Assembly: GCA_032871835.1 (NCBI GenBank)
Contig: CM065301.1
Location: forward strand, 15,207,291-15,271,290
Direction of reading: 5' to 3'
DNA length: 64,000 bases
Source of the DNA: Dipteronia dyeriana
Lineage: Eukaryota; Streptophyta; Magnoliopsida; Sapindales; Sapindaceae
Positions 22,165-33,486 of the stretch are shown in pieces (positions within the stretch are counted from its first letter, which is position 1; every line of letters starts with the position of its first letter). A model generated the notes under the pieces. It was not told the origin of the DNA. It saw nothing but the letters and a program-made list of their open reading frames with translations, and did not search any database. The position numbers were made by a program, and so were the translations under genes.

Positions 22165-22612
22165 CCCAATAATATTCACAGAAGCTGACTCGCATGGGGT
22201 CAACGTTAGACCAAACGACACCCTGGTCATAAGTGCCCGAATTGAACACAGGAAAGTCAGGAGAATCTTAATAGACAATGGAAGTTCGACAGATATTCTC
22301 AATGTAGCCGTCTACGATCAACTCAGGTTGGACCGAAAGAATTTACAGCATTTTTATACCCCACTCACAGGATTCGGGGGAGTTGAGGTCGGACCCCTCG
22401 GGACGGTAAAGCTGACTGTAAAAATTGGAGCAGCACTTTGCCAGAGAACAGTATTACTCGATTTTATAGTAGTAGATTTAGATAATTGGCTGTATAATGC
22501 ATTGTTAGGTCGATCATTCTTGAATAAAACCAAGGCCGTAACAGCTACTTATGCTTTGATAATCAAATTCCCGACCGAACAGGGGGGTCAGAGTAGTCAA
22601 GGGGTCCAAGAA
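22165..22612 (+). pseudogene. Gypsy protease
   Basis: The retropepsin active-site block reads ILIDNGSSTDIL at about 22267-22302, in the Tat style where the catalytic triad D-T/S-G is followed by SSADIL. Here DNG replaces the usual DTG, which would probably harm catalysis. The second conserved block, NALLGRSFLNK, lies near 22497. Protease would cut the gag-pol polyprotein. A frameshift near 22615 separates it from the reverse transcriptase frame. Confidence 0.8.
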
Positions 22613-22613
22613 G

Positions 22614-24260
22614 ATGGCCCGAAGAGCTAACCTATCGGTTTACAAAGATAGAAACGATGGTGAACAAGTATGCACTATAACGCAGCCGAGTCAGAACAAA
22701 GAGTCACTATCCTTCAAATTTGACCCAAGGAAAGGATCGAAGGAGTTAAAAAATGTACCGGTCGAAGAAATAATCTTGAAAGAAGATGAACCAGATAAGA
22801 AGATCAAGATCAGTGCCAATTTGGGAGGAAAAGTCAAACAAAGCCTCACTGATTTGCTCAAAGAATACAAGGATGTGTTCGTTTGGAGTCATGAAGACAT
22901 GGTTGAGATAGTTGCCCAAATAATATCTCATCATCTCGCAGTAGACGCAAATGCAGAAACAGTAATACAAAAGAGAAGGTCATTCAATCTCGAGAGAAGT
23001 CAGGCAATCAAGAAGGAAGTAGAAAAGTTACTCGCTATAGGGTCAATTAGAGAGATTAGCTATCCTCAATGGGTAGCTAATGTGGTCCTCGTCCAAAAGA
23101 AAAACGGTCAGTGGAGAATGTGCGTAGATTTCACAGATTTAAACAAAGCATGCCTGAAAGACAGTTTCCCACTGCCAATGATAGACCAATTAGTTGACGT
23201 TACATCAGGTCACGAATTACTCAGTTTTATGGACGCCTACTCAGGATATAACCAAATCTGGATGAACATGGCTGGCGAAGATAAAACGGCGTTCACAACC
23301 GATCAGGGTTTATACTGTTACACAATAATGTCCTTCAGATTAAAAAATGTATGGGCAACATATCAAAGGTTGGTCAACAGAATTTTCACACGATAAATAG
23401 GAAGAAACATGGAAGTCTACATAGATGACATGCTGACCAAGAGCATCTCAGTAGATAAGCATACTTCAGACCCGCGAGAGACATTTGATGTTTTGAGGAG
23501 ATACCAAATAAAGCCGAATCCGAACAAGTGCTTATTCAGAGTTCCTTCAAGAAGGTTCCTAGGTTTCCAAGTTCACCAAAGGGGAATCGAAGTCAATCCT
23601 GAAAAGATCCAAGCCCTGTAGAAAATGACATCACCAAAGACGCTAAAAGAAGTACAACGCTTAACATGATGCTTAGTTTCCTTATGCAGATTCATCTCAA
23701 AGACCATAGATAAATATGCTCCCTTTTTTAAAGTGATCAAAAAAGGAAAAGGACTCGAATGGAACGAAGAATGCGAGCAGGCATTTTTAAAAATCAAAGA
23801 GTACTTAGGGCAAACTGCCATCCTTTCGAAACCCAAAATGAGAGAGATACTCAACTTATACTTATCAATTACAGAAGTAGCAACAAGCTCAGTCCTAGTC
23901 AGAACAGAAGATGGAGTACAGAAGCTAGTGTATTATACCAGCAAGACACTTTTACCAGCCGAAACCAGGTATTCACAGGCAGAAAAAATGTCCATAGCAT
24001 TGGTTTCAGCAGAAAGGAAGTTAAGGCCATACTTTCAGGCTCATACAATCCAGGTTTTCACCGACTGCCCACTTAAGCAAATTTTACAGAAGCCAGAAAT
24101 TTCAGGAAGACTAACCAAATGGGCAATCGAGCTAAATAAATTCGATATCCAGTACGTCTCCAAGACTTCTCTCAAAGGCCAAGCAGTGTCAGATTTTATA
24201 GTAGAGTTCACAGAACCAAACCTGGGAGCAAAAAAGATGTTGGGCAAAAATTTCCCATAG
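22614..24260 (+). pseudogene. Gypsy reverse transcriptase and first RNase H
   Basis: One continuous frame with reverse transcriptase from about 22980 to 23620: SYPQWVANVVLVQKKNGQWR, MCVDFTDLNKACLKDSFPLP, SFMDAYSGYNQI, and the catalytic MEVYIDDM at 23409, with both aspartates kept. The RNase H connection and domain follow (FLGFQVHQRGIEVNPEKI; LVYYTSKTLLPAETRYSQAE; QVFTDCPLKQIL). Single stops interrupt the frame at about 23394, 23619, 23667 and 24258. The enzyme would copy the element's RNA into DNA. Being broken only by point stops, it is one of the better-preserved pol regions here. Confidence 0.9.
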
Positions 24261-24261
24261 A

Positions 24262-24727
24262 AGTTATATATCGATGGCTTTTCAAACACTCACGGCAGCG
24301 GGGCAGGAATTGTAGTATGCACCCCAGAAGGAGATGATGTTAAGTGTGCGATGATGTTTGACTTCAAAACAACAAATAATCAAGCTGAGTACGAGGCGCT
24401 ACTAGCTGGACTCAGAGTTTATATAGCCCTCGGAGCAGATGAGGTCGAGATATTTAGCGACTCACAGGTAGTTGTCAACCAAGTCCTGGAGGAATACCAA
24501 GCCAGAGATGAATGCATGATAGCCTATCTTGACATAGCAAAACAGCTCCTTCAGAAATTCAAAGAATATAAGATTGCCCAGATCCCCATGGAGGAGAATA
24601 AAAAGGCAGATGCTTTGTCCAAACTAGCATCAACAACAACCACAATTAGGCCAAAAACTATTCTGGTTGCGCATCTCCTCAAACCGTGCACAGCTGAACA
24701 AAAAAACTTTGAAATTTTAGAAATCTG
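24262..24727 (+). pseudogene. Second RNase H (archaeal type) of Tat gypsy
   Basis: Same frame as the reverse transcriptase. Blocks are LYIDGFSNTHGSGAGIV, then NNQAEYEALLAGLRVYIALG, then VEIFSDSQVVVNQV, and a final IPMEENKKADALSKLA. This D-G-S...NNxAEYxALxxGL...SDSxxVxxQ pattern is the archaeal-like RNase H that plant Tat elements acquired in addition to their own. The catalytic D, E and D positions (YIDG, AEYEAL, SDS) are all kept. A TGA ends the frame at 24726. Confidence 0.9.
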
Positions 24728-25981
24728 AACTCCGTCAAACGGTTGGATGATTCAGCTGAAAAGGTTCCTGGAAGAAGACGTGCTCCCGGAAGATCCCCTA
24801 CAAGCAACACGTATCAGGTATCGATCAGTAAGGTACATGTTGGTTGGATAAGAACTATACATAAGGGGGTTTTCCCGAACACTCCAAAGATGCGTATCAG
24901 AGGAGGATACATATCGGATATTACAGAAAATCCATGGGGGAGTTTGCGGAAACCATGCTGGGGGTAAAATTTTAGCACACAAGGTACTCATACAAGGTTA
25001 TTATTGGCCCACTTTATTCTCAGATGCACAACGATGTTCGGAGAGCTGCAATACTAGCCAAAGGATTGCCAATGATATTCGACAACCCCTTGAGCAACTT
25101 AGAAACCTTACGTCCCCATGACCATTTGACATGTGGGGCTTAGACTTAATTGGCCCAATGCTAGCAGGGACAGGGGGTGGAGCGAAGCATGCAATAGTAG
25201 CCGTTGACTATTTCACAAAGTAGGCAGAAACAGAAGCATTAATGCATATCACAGAAGCAAATACCACAAATTTCGTGAAGAAAATTTACTCTACAGGTTT
25301 GGAGTCCCAAACACTATCAGCATTGACAACGACACCCAGTTCGATAATCTGAAATTCAGACAGTTGTGCAAAGAGGACCAAATTGCCAATTACTGTGCCA
25401 CTCCTGCCCACCCTCAAACAAACGGACAGGTTGAAGCAGTAAACAAAATCATTAAGCATACACTCAAAGCAAAGCTATATGCCAAGAAAGGAAGTTGGGT
25501 TGAAAAACTCCCCGAAGTATTATGGGCATATCGGACGATAGCAAGAACTTTAACAGGAGAGACTCCATTCACTTTAGCATTTAGAACAGAAGCTGCTATC
25601 CCCATAGAAACATCATATGCATCACCCCGGGCTAGGCTATATAATGAGGATCAGAATGTTGATATGCTACTACAAAGTCTAGATGAGCTAGAAGAGAAAA
25701 GGGAGAAGTCTCGAATACGAAATATGGCATATCAGTAAATAGTAGCTCGCCACTACAACTCTCATGTTCGGGTCAGGAAATTCCAACTAGGAGACCTGGT
25801 ACTCAGAAAAGTGTCATTGAATACAAAAAACAAACATACAGGTTCCCTGGTTGATAAGTGGGAAGGCCTGTACAAAATTGAAGGAATAGCCTGCCATGGA
25901 TCATATTGGATTGCACGACCCGATGGAGGGGTCTTACCCCTACCATGCAATGCCCAATACCTGAAGATTTTCTATCCTTAA
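24728..25981 (+). pseudogene. Gypsy integrase
   Basis: A zinc-binding HHCC-like region is degraded (about 24880-25070: HGGVCGNHAGGKILAH; YYWPTLFSDA). The catalytic core follows in changing frames: WGLDLIGPMLAG (first Asp, near 25135), VAVDYFTK, a second Asp in ISIDNDTQF (near 25320), and the catalytic Glu in NGQVEAVNKIIK (near 25420-25450). The C-terminal part reads FQLGDLVLRKVS and ends at 25980. Integrase would insert the DNA copy. Frameshifts near 24750 and 25300 and stops near 25125, 25220 and 25736 inactivate it. Confidence 0.87.
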
Positions 25982-26035
25982 AATTATTTTTTGTTTCCTT
26001 TTAGTTAAGGACAATTTTAGTCAGTTATTTTAATC

Positions 26036-26200
26036 ACTCTTATAAAAAAATAAAAACTTTTCCTATTCTACTGTCCCTCACTTTTAATTTCCTTTAAATG
26101 TGATGTATTAATTTTATTTTTTACATTAATAATTAAAGAAAATACATTAATAATAATTGATTAATCAAATTAATTAATAATTTTGTAAATATACAAAATC

Positions 26201-26256
<56 letters not shown>

Positions 26257-27360
26257 TTAAGGTCTTTAAAGTCTGTATAAACTTCATAATTAATTGAAAG
26301 TTTGTATTATAGGAAAAGTTTTGATCATAAATCACAAATTAAAAGTCAATTAAAAGATAATCTCATAAATCACAAATTAAGAAGCAATCTCGTAATTAAA
26401 CCCTTCCGTGTAGAGAGCTCTAGTTTAAAGGCGTTAATTTCAATCTATATTAACAAAACCGTATGAATATACACTCTGACCTAATTGACTCATAATTTAA
26501 TATAAAATTACATATATATTCTTATTAATAAATGTTTATCTTTTGGTATTCTTGCGATTAAACATAGTTTTAGCAATTATTTAGTTTTTAAAAAAAACTT
26601 AATTATTAATGAGTTGTTTTAAACTTTTGACACTTTTTATTATTATTAGTATTTTTATTCTTATCATTATATATAATGAACTCAGACAATTTTAAACTCT
26701 TTGATTTAATATAAAATTAAATATATTATTATTGATAAATGTTTCTTTAATGGAATAATTGTTTTTCTTTTAGTATTCTCCTCAAATCAAGAGTCAATAA
26801 AGAGACAATCTTATGAATCACGAATTAAGAATCAATCCAATAATTAATGGGGTAATGGTTAAATTCTGTTAATTAATCTCATAAAAAATGAAAACTTTTC
26901 CTATTCTACTATTCCTCACTTATATTTTCTTTTAAATGCGTTGTATTAATTTTAATTTTTTTCCATTAATAATTAAAAAAATACACTAATAGTAATTGAT
27001 TAATCAAATTAATTAATAATTTTGTAAATTCAAAATCAAAGTGTATATATATGTATTAAGATCTTTAAAATCTGTATAGGCTTCATAATTAATTGAAAAT
27101 TTGTATTAGCATGAATTTTTTTGATTTTAAATCACAAATCAAAAGTAATTAAGAGACAATCTCTTAAATCACAAATTAAGAAACAATTACGTAATTAAAC
27201 CCTTACAACGTCACATGTAGCCGTGTAGGGAGCTTTAGTTTAAATGCATTAATTTCAATACATATTAACAAAATCGGATGATTTTGCACTTGAACCGGTT
27301 GACTTCTTAATTTAATATAAAATTAAATATATTCTTATTAATAAATCTTTTATGTTATTT
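26036..27360 (+). repeat. AT-rich long-monomer array, right segment
   Basis: After the gypsy element the array picks up again inside a monomer (AAAAACTTTTCCTATTCTAC, TCACTTTTAATTTCC) and runs through another full unit. Shared blocks with the left segment include CATAATTAATTGAAA, TGATCATAAATCACAAAT, TTAATTTCAAT, TTGACT and CTTTTGGTATTCTTG. A monomer start lies at about 26690. Confidence 0.82.
26204..26250. repeat. (TA)n microsatellite
   Basis: A TA run of roughly 46 bases inside the array monomer. The same position in other monomers carries shorter runs (for example 14466-14488), so this is a local expansion. Confidence 0.95.
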
Positions 27361-28315
27361 CAATTAAACATAGTTTTTATTTTTATTAACAAAAATATAA
27401 ACACTGCGTTTATTGTAACAAGACAATAATGCACTAGCTGCAAAATCACTTCGGTATTTTTTTTTTCGGTTTCAACGAAAACTATATTGTTGATGTATGT
27501 ATTCAATAGGCACAAGTTGTTGGTTTATCGGTCTTTAAGATTAACATGTAATTTAATGTGATCTCATAAAAATACTTAATAACAATGAACTGTTTTTTTT
27601 AATATAAAACTGTTTTACAATTAAATCTTGAATTTTAGTATTTATTTTTGGTATCTAAATCTGTATATGCTATACTCGTTTGCTAATGATTTGATTATGT
27701 TTAGAGCTCTATCTACCACCATTTTTAGGTACTTATACAAATAAGATAGGTTTTAATACATACCAATCTAATTATTTGTTTATTTATTATTATTGTTGTT
27801 GTTATTATTATTATTAAGTTGTGATAGATTTATTTAATTTGATTTTCTTTATAATCTTAGTTTTTCATAGACCGAGAATTGAATTAGAACATCAACTTAG
27901 AGAGTATAAAGCAATTATTTACAATGATTTGAATTAGAAATTGTTAAGTTTGTGGTTGAAAGCTTTATTTTGTATATTTCATATGTAATTGTAGAAATTT
28001 ATAGTCAATTCAATTTTTAGTGTATTTTTTTATTTCTAATATATGTTAAATCCAACGATAAAATTAAACACCAAAGTACGAGTAGAAAAATATACACGTA
28101 AAATTTTTAAAATATAAATTCGTTAACGATTACGTTATGTTTTACCATGTGCGGGCTGCATACTAGTACGTGATATGTATCAAGTAAAAAGTCTCTAACC
28201 CTCCACGCCAATTATTAATGATTGCTATTGATTACATAGTTCATTAGATCGGTTGAAATCGACATAAAAATAAGCTTGATCCGTAGAGAATATTAATCTA
28301 AAGAGTATTCTACCT

Positions 28316-28442
28316 TTTCCAAATTTGGTGTCCAAATGATGTAGAATCATTAAAATCCAGTCGTTTCTATCATGCAAATCTAATACAAATAATTAATGAT
28401 GCCACATCAGTTGGACATCAGATTTGTACACCAAATTTGAAC
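28316..28442. mobile_element. Candidate MITE, about 127 bp
   Basis: Ends form an inverted repeat: left TCCAAATTTGGTGTCCAAAT; complement of the right end TTCAAATTTGGTGTACAAAT. The two arms enclose about 70 bases. It is small and has no coding content. The target duplication was not resolved. Confidence 0.55.
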
Positions 28443-28849
28443 CAATGACATTACTTCCTAATCCAAATATTACAATACTAATTGAAGCTGGATTTTATTT
28501 TCAATTATGATAATCTCCTGCTATTTGAGTTTATATTTGGTACTCATGGATTCTGCATTTTGGTAGAACATGAGTTTATAGCACCTTAATAATTAGTATT
28601 TGCTTAATTACCAAAAATCAATAAACATGAAAAGGGATGAAAAATTATATAGCACTTTTTTAGGATTGATTTGTGGAATTAGCACCTTTTTAATAACACT
28701 TAGAGCTGGATTTTATCTTCATTTTTGATTAATTTTTAAGTTTCCTACTAATTTTAGTTGATATTTGATCTGTTCGTTGAATCGTTGGTAACAGAATAAT
28801 CTTTGTTGTAGATGGATTAGGTATTTGGTGGAATATGAATTTATAGTAA

Positions 28850-28990
28850 CTTAATTATTACTATTATTTATTTTGAAAAAATAGTAATTTAATTATTATT
28901 ATTTTTTATTTTGAAAAAAATAGTAACGTAATTATTATTATTTTTTTATTTTGAAAAAATAGTAACATAATTATTAGTATTTGCATAATT
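28850..28990. repeat. Tandem repeat, about 42-base units
   Basis: Three to four copies of a unit of the form ATAGTAACTTAATTATTATT followed by a T run and ATTTTGAAAAAA, at about 28853, 28880, 28920 and 28968. Confidence 0.75.
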
Positions 28991-29143
28991 AGAGAAAAGC
29001 ATTGAACACCTACGTTTGTTTTTCCTTTTATGAAATTAATTAATGAATCTGCTAAGACAATATATAAATTAGTCCATGACAGTTTGTGAGAGGTAAACAA
29101 AAACACTTGTTTGTTATCATCTTTTGTTGATCAATCTGCTACA

Positions 29144-30570
29144 ATGGTGGTGAAATGTTTCCAAGCACTTTTCCTAATTTCAGTCCTTTGTTTCGGAGTT
29201 GTTTCATATTCATTGCCTCTGTCGACGTCGACTTTTAAATGATGGATCTTAGATTCACAATAAAAAATAATTGTGAAATTAGCCTGCACCAATTGGGCAT
29301 CACACATGGAACCAATGCTGGCAGAGGGACTCCACAAGAAGCCATTGAAGGACATTGTAGCTAAGGTGGTCCAACTTAAATTCAACTGTGTTCGTCTCAC
29401 TTGGGCGACCTACATGTTCACTCGCTTTAGTGAAAATATCGTCTCACAAACTTTTGATATTTTAAATTTGGCACAAGCTAAACAAGGAATCGCACAGAAC
29501 AATCCGGCTCTATTGAACATGACACATGTTCAAGCCTTCGAAGCAGTAGTTGATGAACTTGGTCGACAAGGACTCATGGTGGTGCTTGATAGCCACGTTA
29601 GTAGTCCCAAATGGTGTTGCAGTGATGGAGATGGGAATGGCTTCTTTGGAGATGCTGATTTCGATCTCTCAGAATGGCAACTTGGTCTATTTATCGTAGC
29701 TATGCATTTTCGGAGTAAAAGTCAGGTTTAACTATCTACTACTTGCACTTTCTTTTAGAGTTTACTGATCATGGATCCTAACTATGGAAAGGAACTTAAA
29801 TATTAAGAAACAAATTTAAGTTCATGTAGAAAAAGAAGTAATCAAGTTCTCTTTACTGGCTCATTTTCCATAAATGTAATTCTTTTTCATTTCATTCTCG
29901 ATTAGTAAATATACCATTATGTATTTTCATGTCAAACAATTGGGTTTCACTTTCAATTTTGTGTTGTAGGTGGTAGGTATAAGCATACGAAATGAGATGC
30001 GCGGTCGGTGCCAAACTGAGGCCAAACTGAGGAAGATTGGTACAAGTACGTTCCATATGGAGCCAAACTGGTTCACAAGGTTAACCCAGATGTGCTTGTG
30101 ATTGTTTCAGGGCTAAACTATGCCATAGACCTCAGCTTCCTGAAGAACCAAGGTTTGGGAACTAACTTAGATGACAAGTTAGTGTTCGAGTCACATTGGT
30201 ACTCATGGAGTGTGCAAGCCGGTACCTGTTTTGATAATACAAAGGTGGTGTACGACCATTATTTATTTCTCCAGGATGAGGTAGATGAACAATTTCCTCT
30301 GTTTCTGAGTGAATTCGGGTATGATCAGAGAGTTATAGCAAGTAGCGATTCCTTCATAAACTGCTTCTTGTCGGCTGCTTATAAGTATGAATTTAGTTGG
30401 AGCTTATGGGCTTTACAAGGAAGTTATTACAGAAGAGACTCGCAAATTAGATTATGAGGAGGTTTTTGGTGTGCTTAATGTCGATTGGGACACTATCAGA
30501 AACCTTAAATTTATTAAAGCCCTTCAGGATCACATGTGGCTTAAAGATACAAATATGTTAAAATTATAAT
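29144..30570 (+). pseudogene. GH5 cellulase-like protein pseudogene (plant glycosyl hydrolase family 5)
   Basis: Starts at ATG 29144 with a signal-peptide-like MVVKCFQALFLISVLCFGVV. Family blocks follow: KLACTNWASHMEP, FNCVRLTWATYMF, VVDELGRQGLMVVLDSHVSS and WCCSDGDGNGFFGDADF. An intron is likely at about 29728-29969 (GT after CAG; ends GTTGTAG). Exon 2 holds ISIRNEMRG, with the presumed acid/base Glu after Asn, and PLFLSEFGYDQR, with the presumed nucleophile Glu, then SWSLWALQGSYY. Damage: stops at codons 33 (TGA) and 40 (TAA), a frameshift near 30020-30035 and another near 30440, and an end at about 30570 without the long C-terminal (ricin-like) part of the usual plant proteins. It is the only host-type gene in the window. 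Confidence 0.85.
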
Positions 30571-31309
30571 ATAGTATTAATGTTATTGTAACTTCAATGT
30601 CGAAATTTTAATAATATTTAGAATAAAGAAACTATTATACCCAGCAAGGACAAAGCCGAAATTTCAAATTTAATCAAATTTAGTTGGGTAAGGGGAGGGG
30701 CAACCAGTTAAATTTTCATTTTATATTAAGTAAATATAAAATATTTGGACAAAATATGAGTACTAAAAAGGAATTTTCCAAAACGCTGGAGTGGCCATGG
30801 GCCATGGCCTTCCAAGCCTATCTATAGATTCGTCCCTAATACCCTATCTTGATGCCAATTGCATTTAGTCTCCAAATGAGGCCCAACGATGAGCCCGATC
30901 TTATCTTTGGAGAACATAAGAGGTTTTGGTCCACTAGACGAATTGAGCTCGACACCCTAAATAAGTTAAAACCCATATATATTGTAAAATAGACGTGTGT
31001 CAATCAACCACACGGAAAGTCACAAACACAGCTCATCCAACTTTAGAGTTTTAAGTGCCTATCTGTCACAAGTGTCGATTAGACACTCTAGTATTGCAAC
31101 CTTCAACACTCATCAGATAGATAACAGTAAACATTCAATACATTTATCCATTATTTATATCTTTAAGGAAAATGTCATAAGAACAAATACCGTTAATCTT
31201 TTGATGAATTAATAATTAAATTAACATTTTATTTTATGTGCTTGTACATTTAATGTTATTAATAATATAAAATTTCATGATTATTAGATGTAATAATAAA
31301 TATAGTATA
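30571..31309. other. Intergenic, no gene seen
   Basis: AT-rich with a GC-richer patch at 30790-30835 (CCATGGGCCATGGCC palindromic block followed by TCTATAGATTCGTCCC), which resembles the end of a decayed DNA transposon but has no partner I can see. Short ORFs show no motif. Confidence 0.5.
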
Positions 31310-32819
31310 TGTCACGGACTCTATTTTATGATTGGTTTATTTCATGACAAACTACATTGAGAATGATCTTGTAATGGGTATCTTAGGTTCCTGAAGGCAA
31401 ACTTCTAAACATCTCCGTGACTTCAAGAGCGAAAGATATTCACTTGACTTTGTCTCTTGAAGAGATTAATTACACACATACTACTTAATGCATGCATTGC
31501 TCATCTTACATTTGTGTTTCAAATCTTACATGTGTGCATTCTTTACATTTTTCATACAGGCATTTTGTTGTTAGATCTATGTTTGGTGTTGTGTAAAGTA
31601 ATTTGTTTTTCAATGTTTGATCGAAAATGTCTGCGCATGCACGATGGTGTGCTTGACTTAGCGCGATGAATACAACTACAAATGGCCCCAGTTTAGGGGT
31701 CCCTACCCGCGACGACACCAACGAAGTCATCTCTAGTGTGTTTTTGGTCCTAGTGCACGGGTCCAAGTTAGCGGGTCCTTACCCGAGAAGTCACTGTGTC
31801 GTTTTTACCTAATTATTTGCAAACTTTCCAAAACATCATAGTTTAATCTTGACCTCATATATATGAGTTGTCTTCTTTCTAGCTCATTTTTTTAGAGTCT
31901 AGAATTCATTCTTTGTGAGAGAAAGTGATATTCTAGAGAGAGAGACTCCAAGGAACTCTATTTTTTTACTCAATCAATATAATATCCATGTGCATCTAAC
32001 ATCCTTCAAGCATCAAGTTTTCATGGGTTTTCTTTGGTTTCATATCTAGGTAAGTTAAACATGCCCTAGGAATCATTGCTTCCGTTGTTGTTCATCTTTG
32101 CCTAAGTTTAGCATTTATTGTGTTGATTAACTGCATGACTCTTTTCTTAATTCTATTTTGAGTCTTTGTTAATTGATTAAGAATGGTTCTTCATTGATTG
32201 CATTTATTAATTGTAAATTTAATATCTTTGCCATATTTTTTGACAACTTGTGTTGGTTGGCTTTGTTTGATGTCTAGGTTTTAGATTTGCATATTTTTAT
32301 CTAGTAAGACTTTTATAAATCATCACATAGACATATTGATATCTAGGATTATTGGATTCCCAGCATAAATCTCTATATAAGCGTTTAGTGTTGCATAACG
32401 TTAATTGCATTTAGGATATTTTCATATATCTACATAGGTTGTTTTTCTCTTCAATGAGTCAAGTCTTCTGACTAAATGTTAATGCACAAGCAATTACTCA
32501 AAATCACTATAAAAGGCCCGTAGAGTAATAGTGGTGTGACTAGAGGTCAACCCAGGTGTTAAACATCATTACATAAAGCAGATTTGAAAACCGTGTGTGA
32601 TTAAATGAATAGCTCGTGAGTTTTACTCCGTTAGAGGGTTTCTCACGTAAATCACTTGATGTGTTTTTAATTTTTTTGCACCTTTAAATTGTCAACTAAT
32701 AGCTTGTTACATTTGAATAATTTGATAATATTGATTAATCAAAATATTGGTAACTAATCGATTAAAACCTATTCACCAACCCCCTTCTAGGTTGTTTCGA
32801 CACACTTTAGTTATTTTCA
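31310..32819 (+). repeat. LTR of an old Sirevirus-like copia element
   Basis: The right end is firm: it ends TTATTTTCA two bases before a Met-tRNA primer site, and carries the CCTATTCACCAACCCCCTTC then TAGGTTG block typical of Sirevirus LTR ends (Element 4 has a matching block). The left end is a guess at TGTCACGG (31310). A TATA-like CATATATATGAG occurs near 31855. No second LTR of this element is seen. Confidence 0.6.
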
Positions 32820-32821
32820 AT

Positions 32822-32833
32822 TGGTATCAGAGC
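32822..32833 (+). other. Primer binding site, initiator Met tRNA
   Basis: TGGTATCAGAGC directly after the LTR end, followed by a short leader to a gag start codon at 32943. Confidence 0.9.
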
Positions 32834-32942
32834 GGGTTCATAGGCATACGTATGAGATCCTTGATATTTTGTGTATCTTGTATTTTTGTGCATTTGGTTG
32901 TGGCATTCATTTGCATTCATCTCATGCATTGACCCAAATACT

Positions 32943-32974
32943 ATGAGTGAATTTAGGATGAGTAAAGAGGGAGT
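32943..32974 (+). pseudogene. Sirevirus-like gag, first codons (split by Copia-2)
   Basis: ATG at 32943 opens a frame (MSEFRMSKEG) that is cut by the left LTR of Copia-2 at 32975. The frame resumes at 42400, on the far side of the insertion. The break falls at a 5-bp duplication, GGAGT here and GGAGC at 42400-42404. Confidence 0.75.
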
Positions 32975-33447
32975 TGTTGGAACCTCGTTCACCGGTCACG
33001 CAGCGGAACTAGGTCTTAATTTTTTTTTATACAGATCATATCTGTATATGGGACCAGTGAACTTTTGATCATAATTATTTTTCGGAACCAATACATACAA
33101 TATGTATACACATGAAATTGTAATCGATAAAATCAGAAGAAGATATACTTACCAACGTTTGGAGGTTCCTTCACTTTTATATATGCTCATGTCTGAACCA
33201 CTAGATCTTCTCGCTATCTCCCGGGACTGGTAACTGCGTGTGGGCGCGTCACGGTCTCAGAAACTTGAATGGAGGATGCAGAGAAAATTGAAGAAACTCT
33301 TTCTTCTCAATTTGGTGTATTGATCTCATGCACACATGAATTGCATCTCATGCAAAAATCAACGTTTGTAGATGTGGTTTAAAAAATATGTATAAATATA
33401 TATCACGTCGCTGTGTAGTGTGCACTTCCTTCAGAACGCAAAAAAAA

Positions 33448-33486
<39 letters not shown>

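Larger units (their letters stand above)
19407..26000 (+). mobile_element. Tat-type Ty3/gypsy retrotransposon, 3' LTR missing
   Basis: The order is LTR, primer site, gag, protease, reverse transcriptase, RNase H, a second RNase H and integrase, all on the plus strand. Two RNase H domains mark the Tat lineage of plant gypsy elements. The 5' LTR spans about 19407-20286. No second copy of it occurs after the integrase: the AT-rich monomer array resumes about 55 bases beyond the integrase stop, so the 3' end was lost, probably by deletion or recombination with the array. Most pol stops are single in-frame codons in an otherwise continuous frame. Confidence 0.88.
27361..29143. other. AT-rich intergenic stretch upstream of the GH5 pseudogene
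   Basis: No gene seen. It holds a small inverted-repeat element at 28316-28442 and a run of about 42-base tandem units at 28850-28990, both listed. A GCTGGATTTTAT block occurs at about 28485 and 28706 with related downstream sequence, suggesting a local duplication of about 220 bases. Confidence 0.55.

Noticed and set aside
25982..26100. 3' LTR of the Tat gypsy element
   Set aside because: The sequence after the integrase does not match 19407-20286 and passes into the AT-rich monomer array within about 55 bases.
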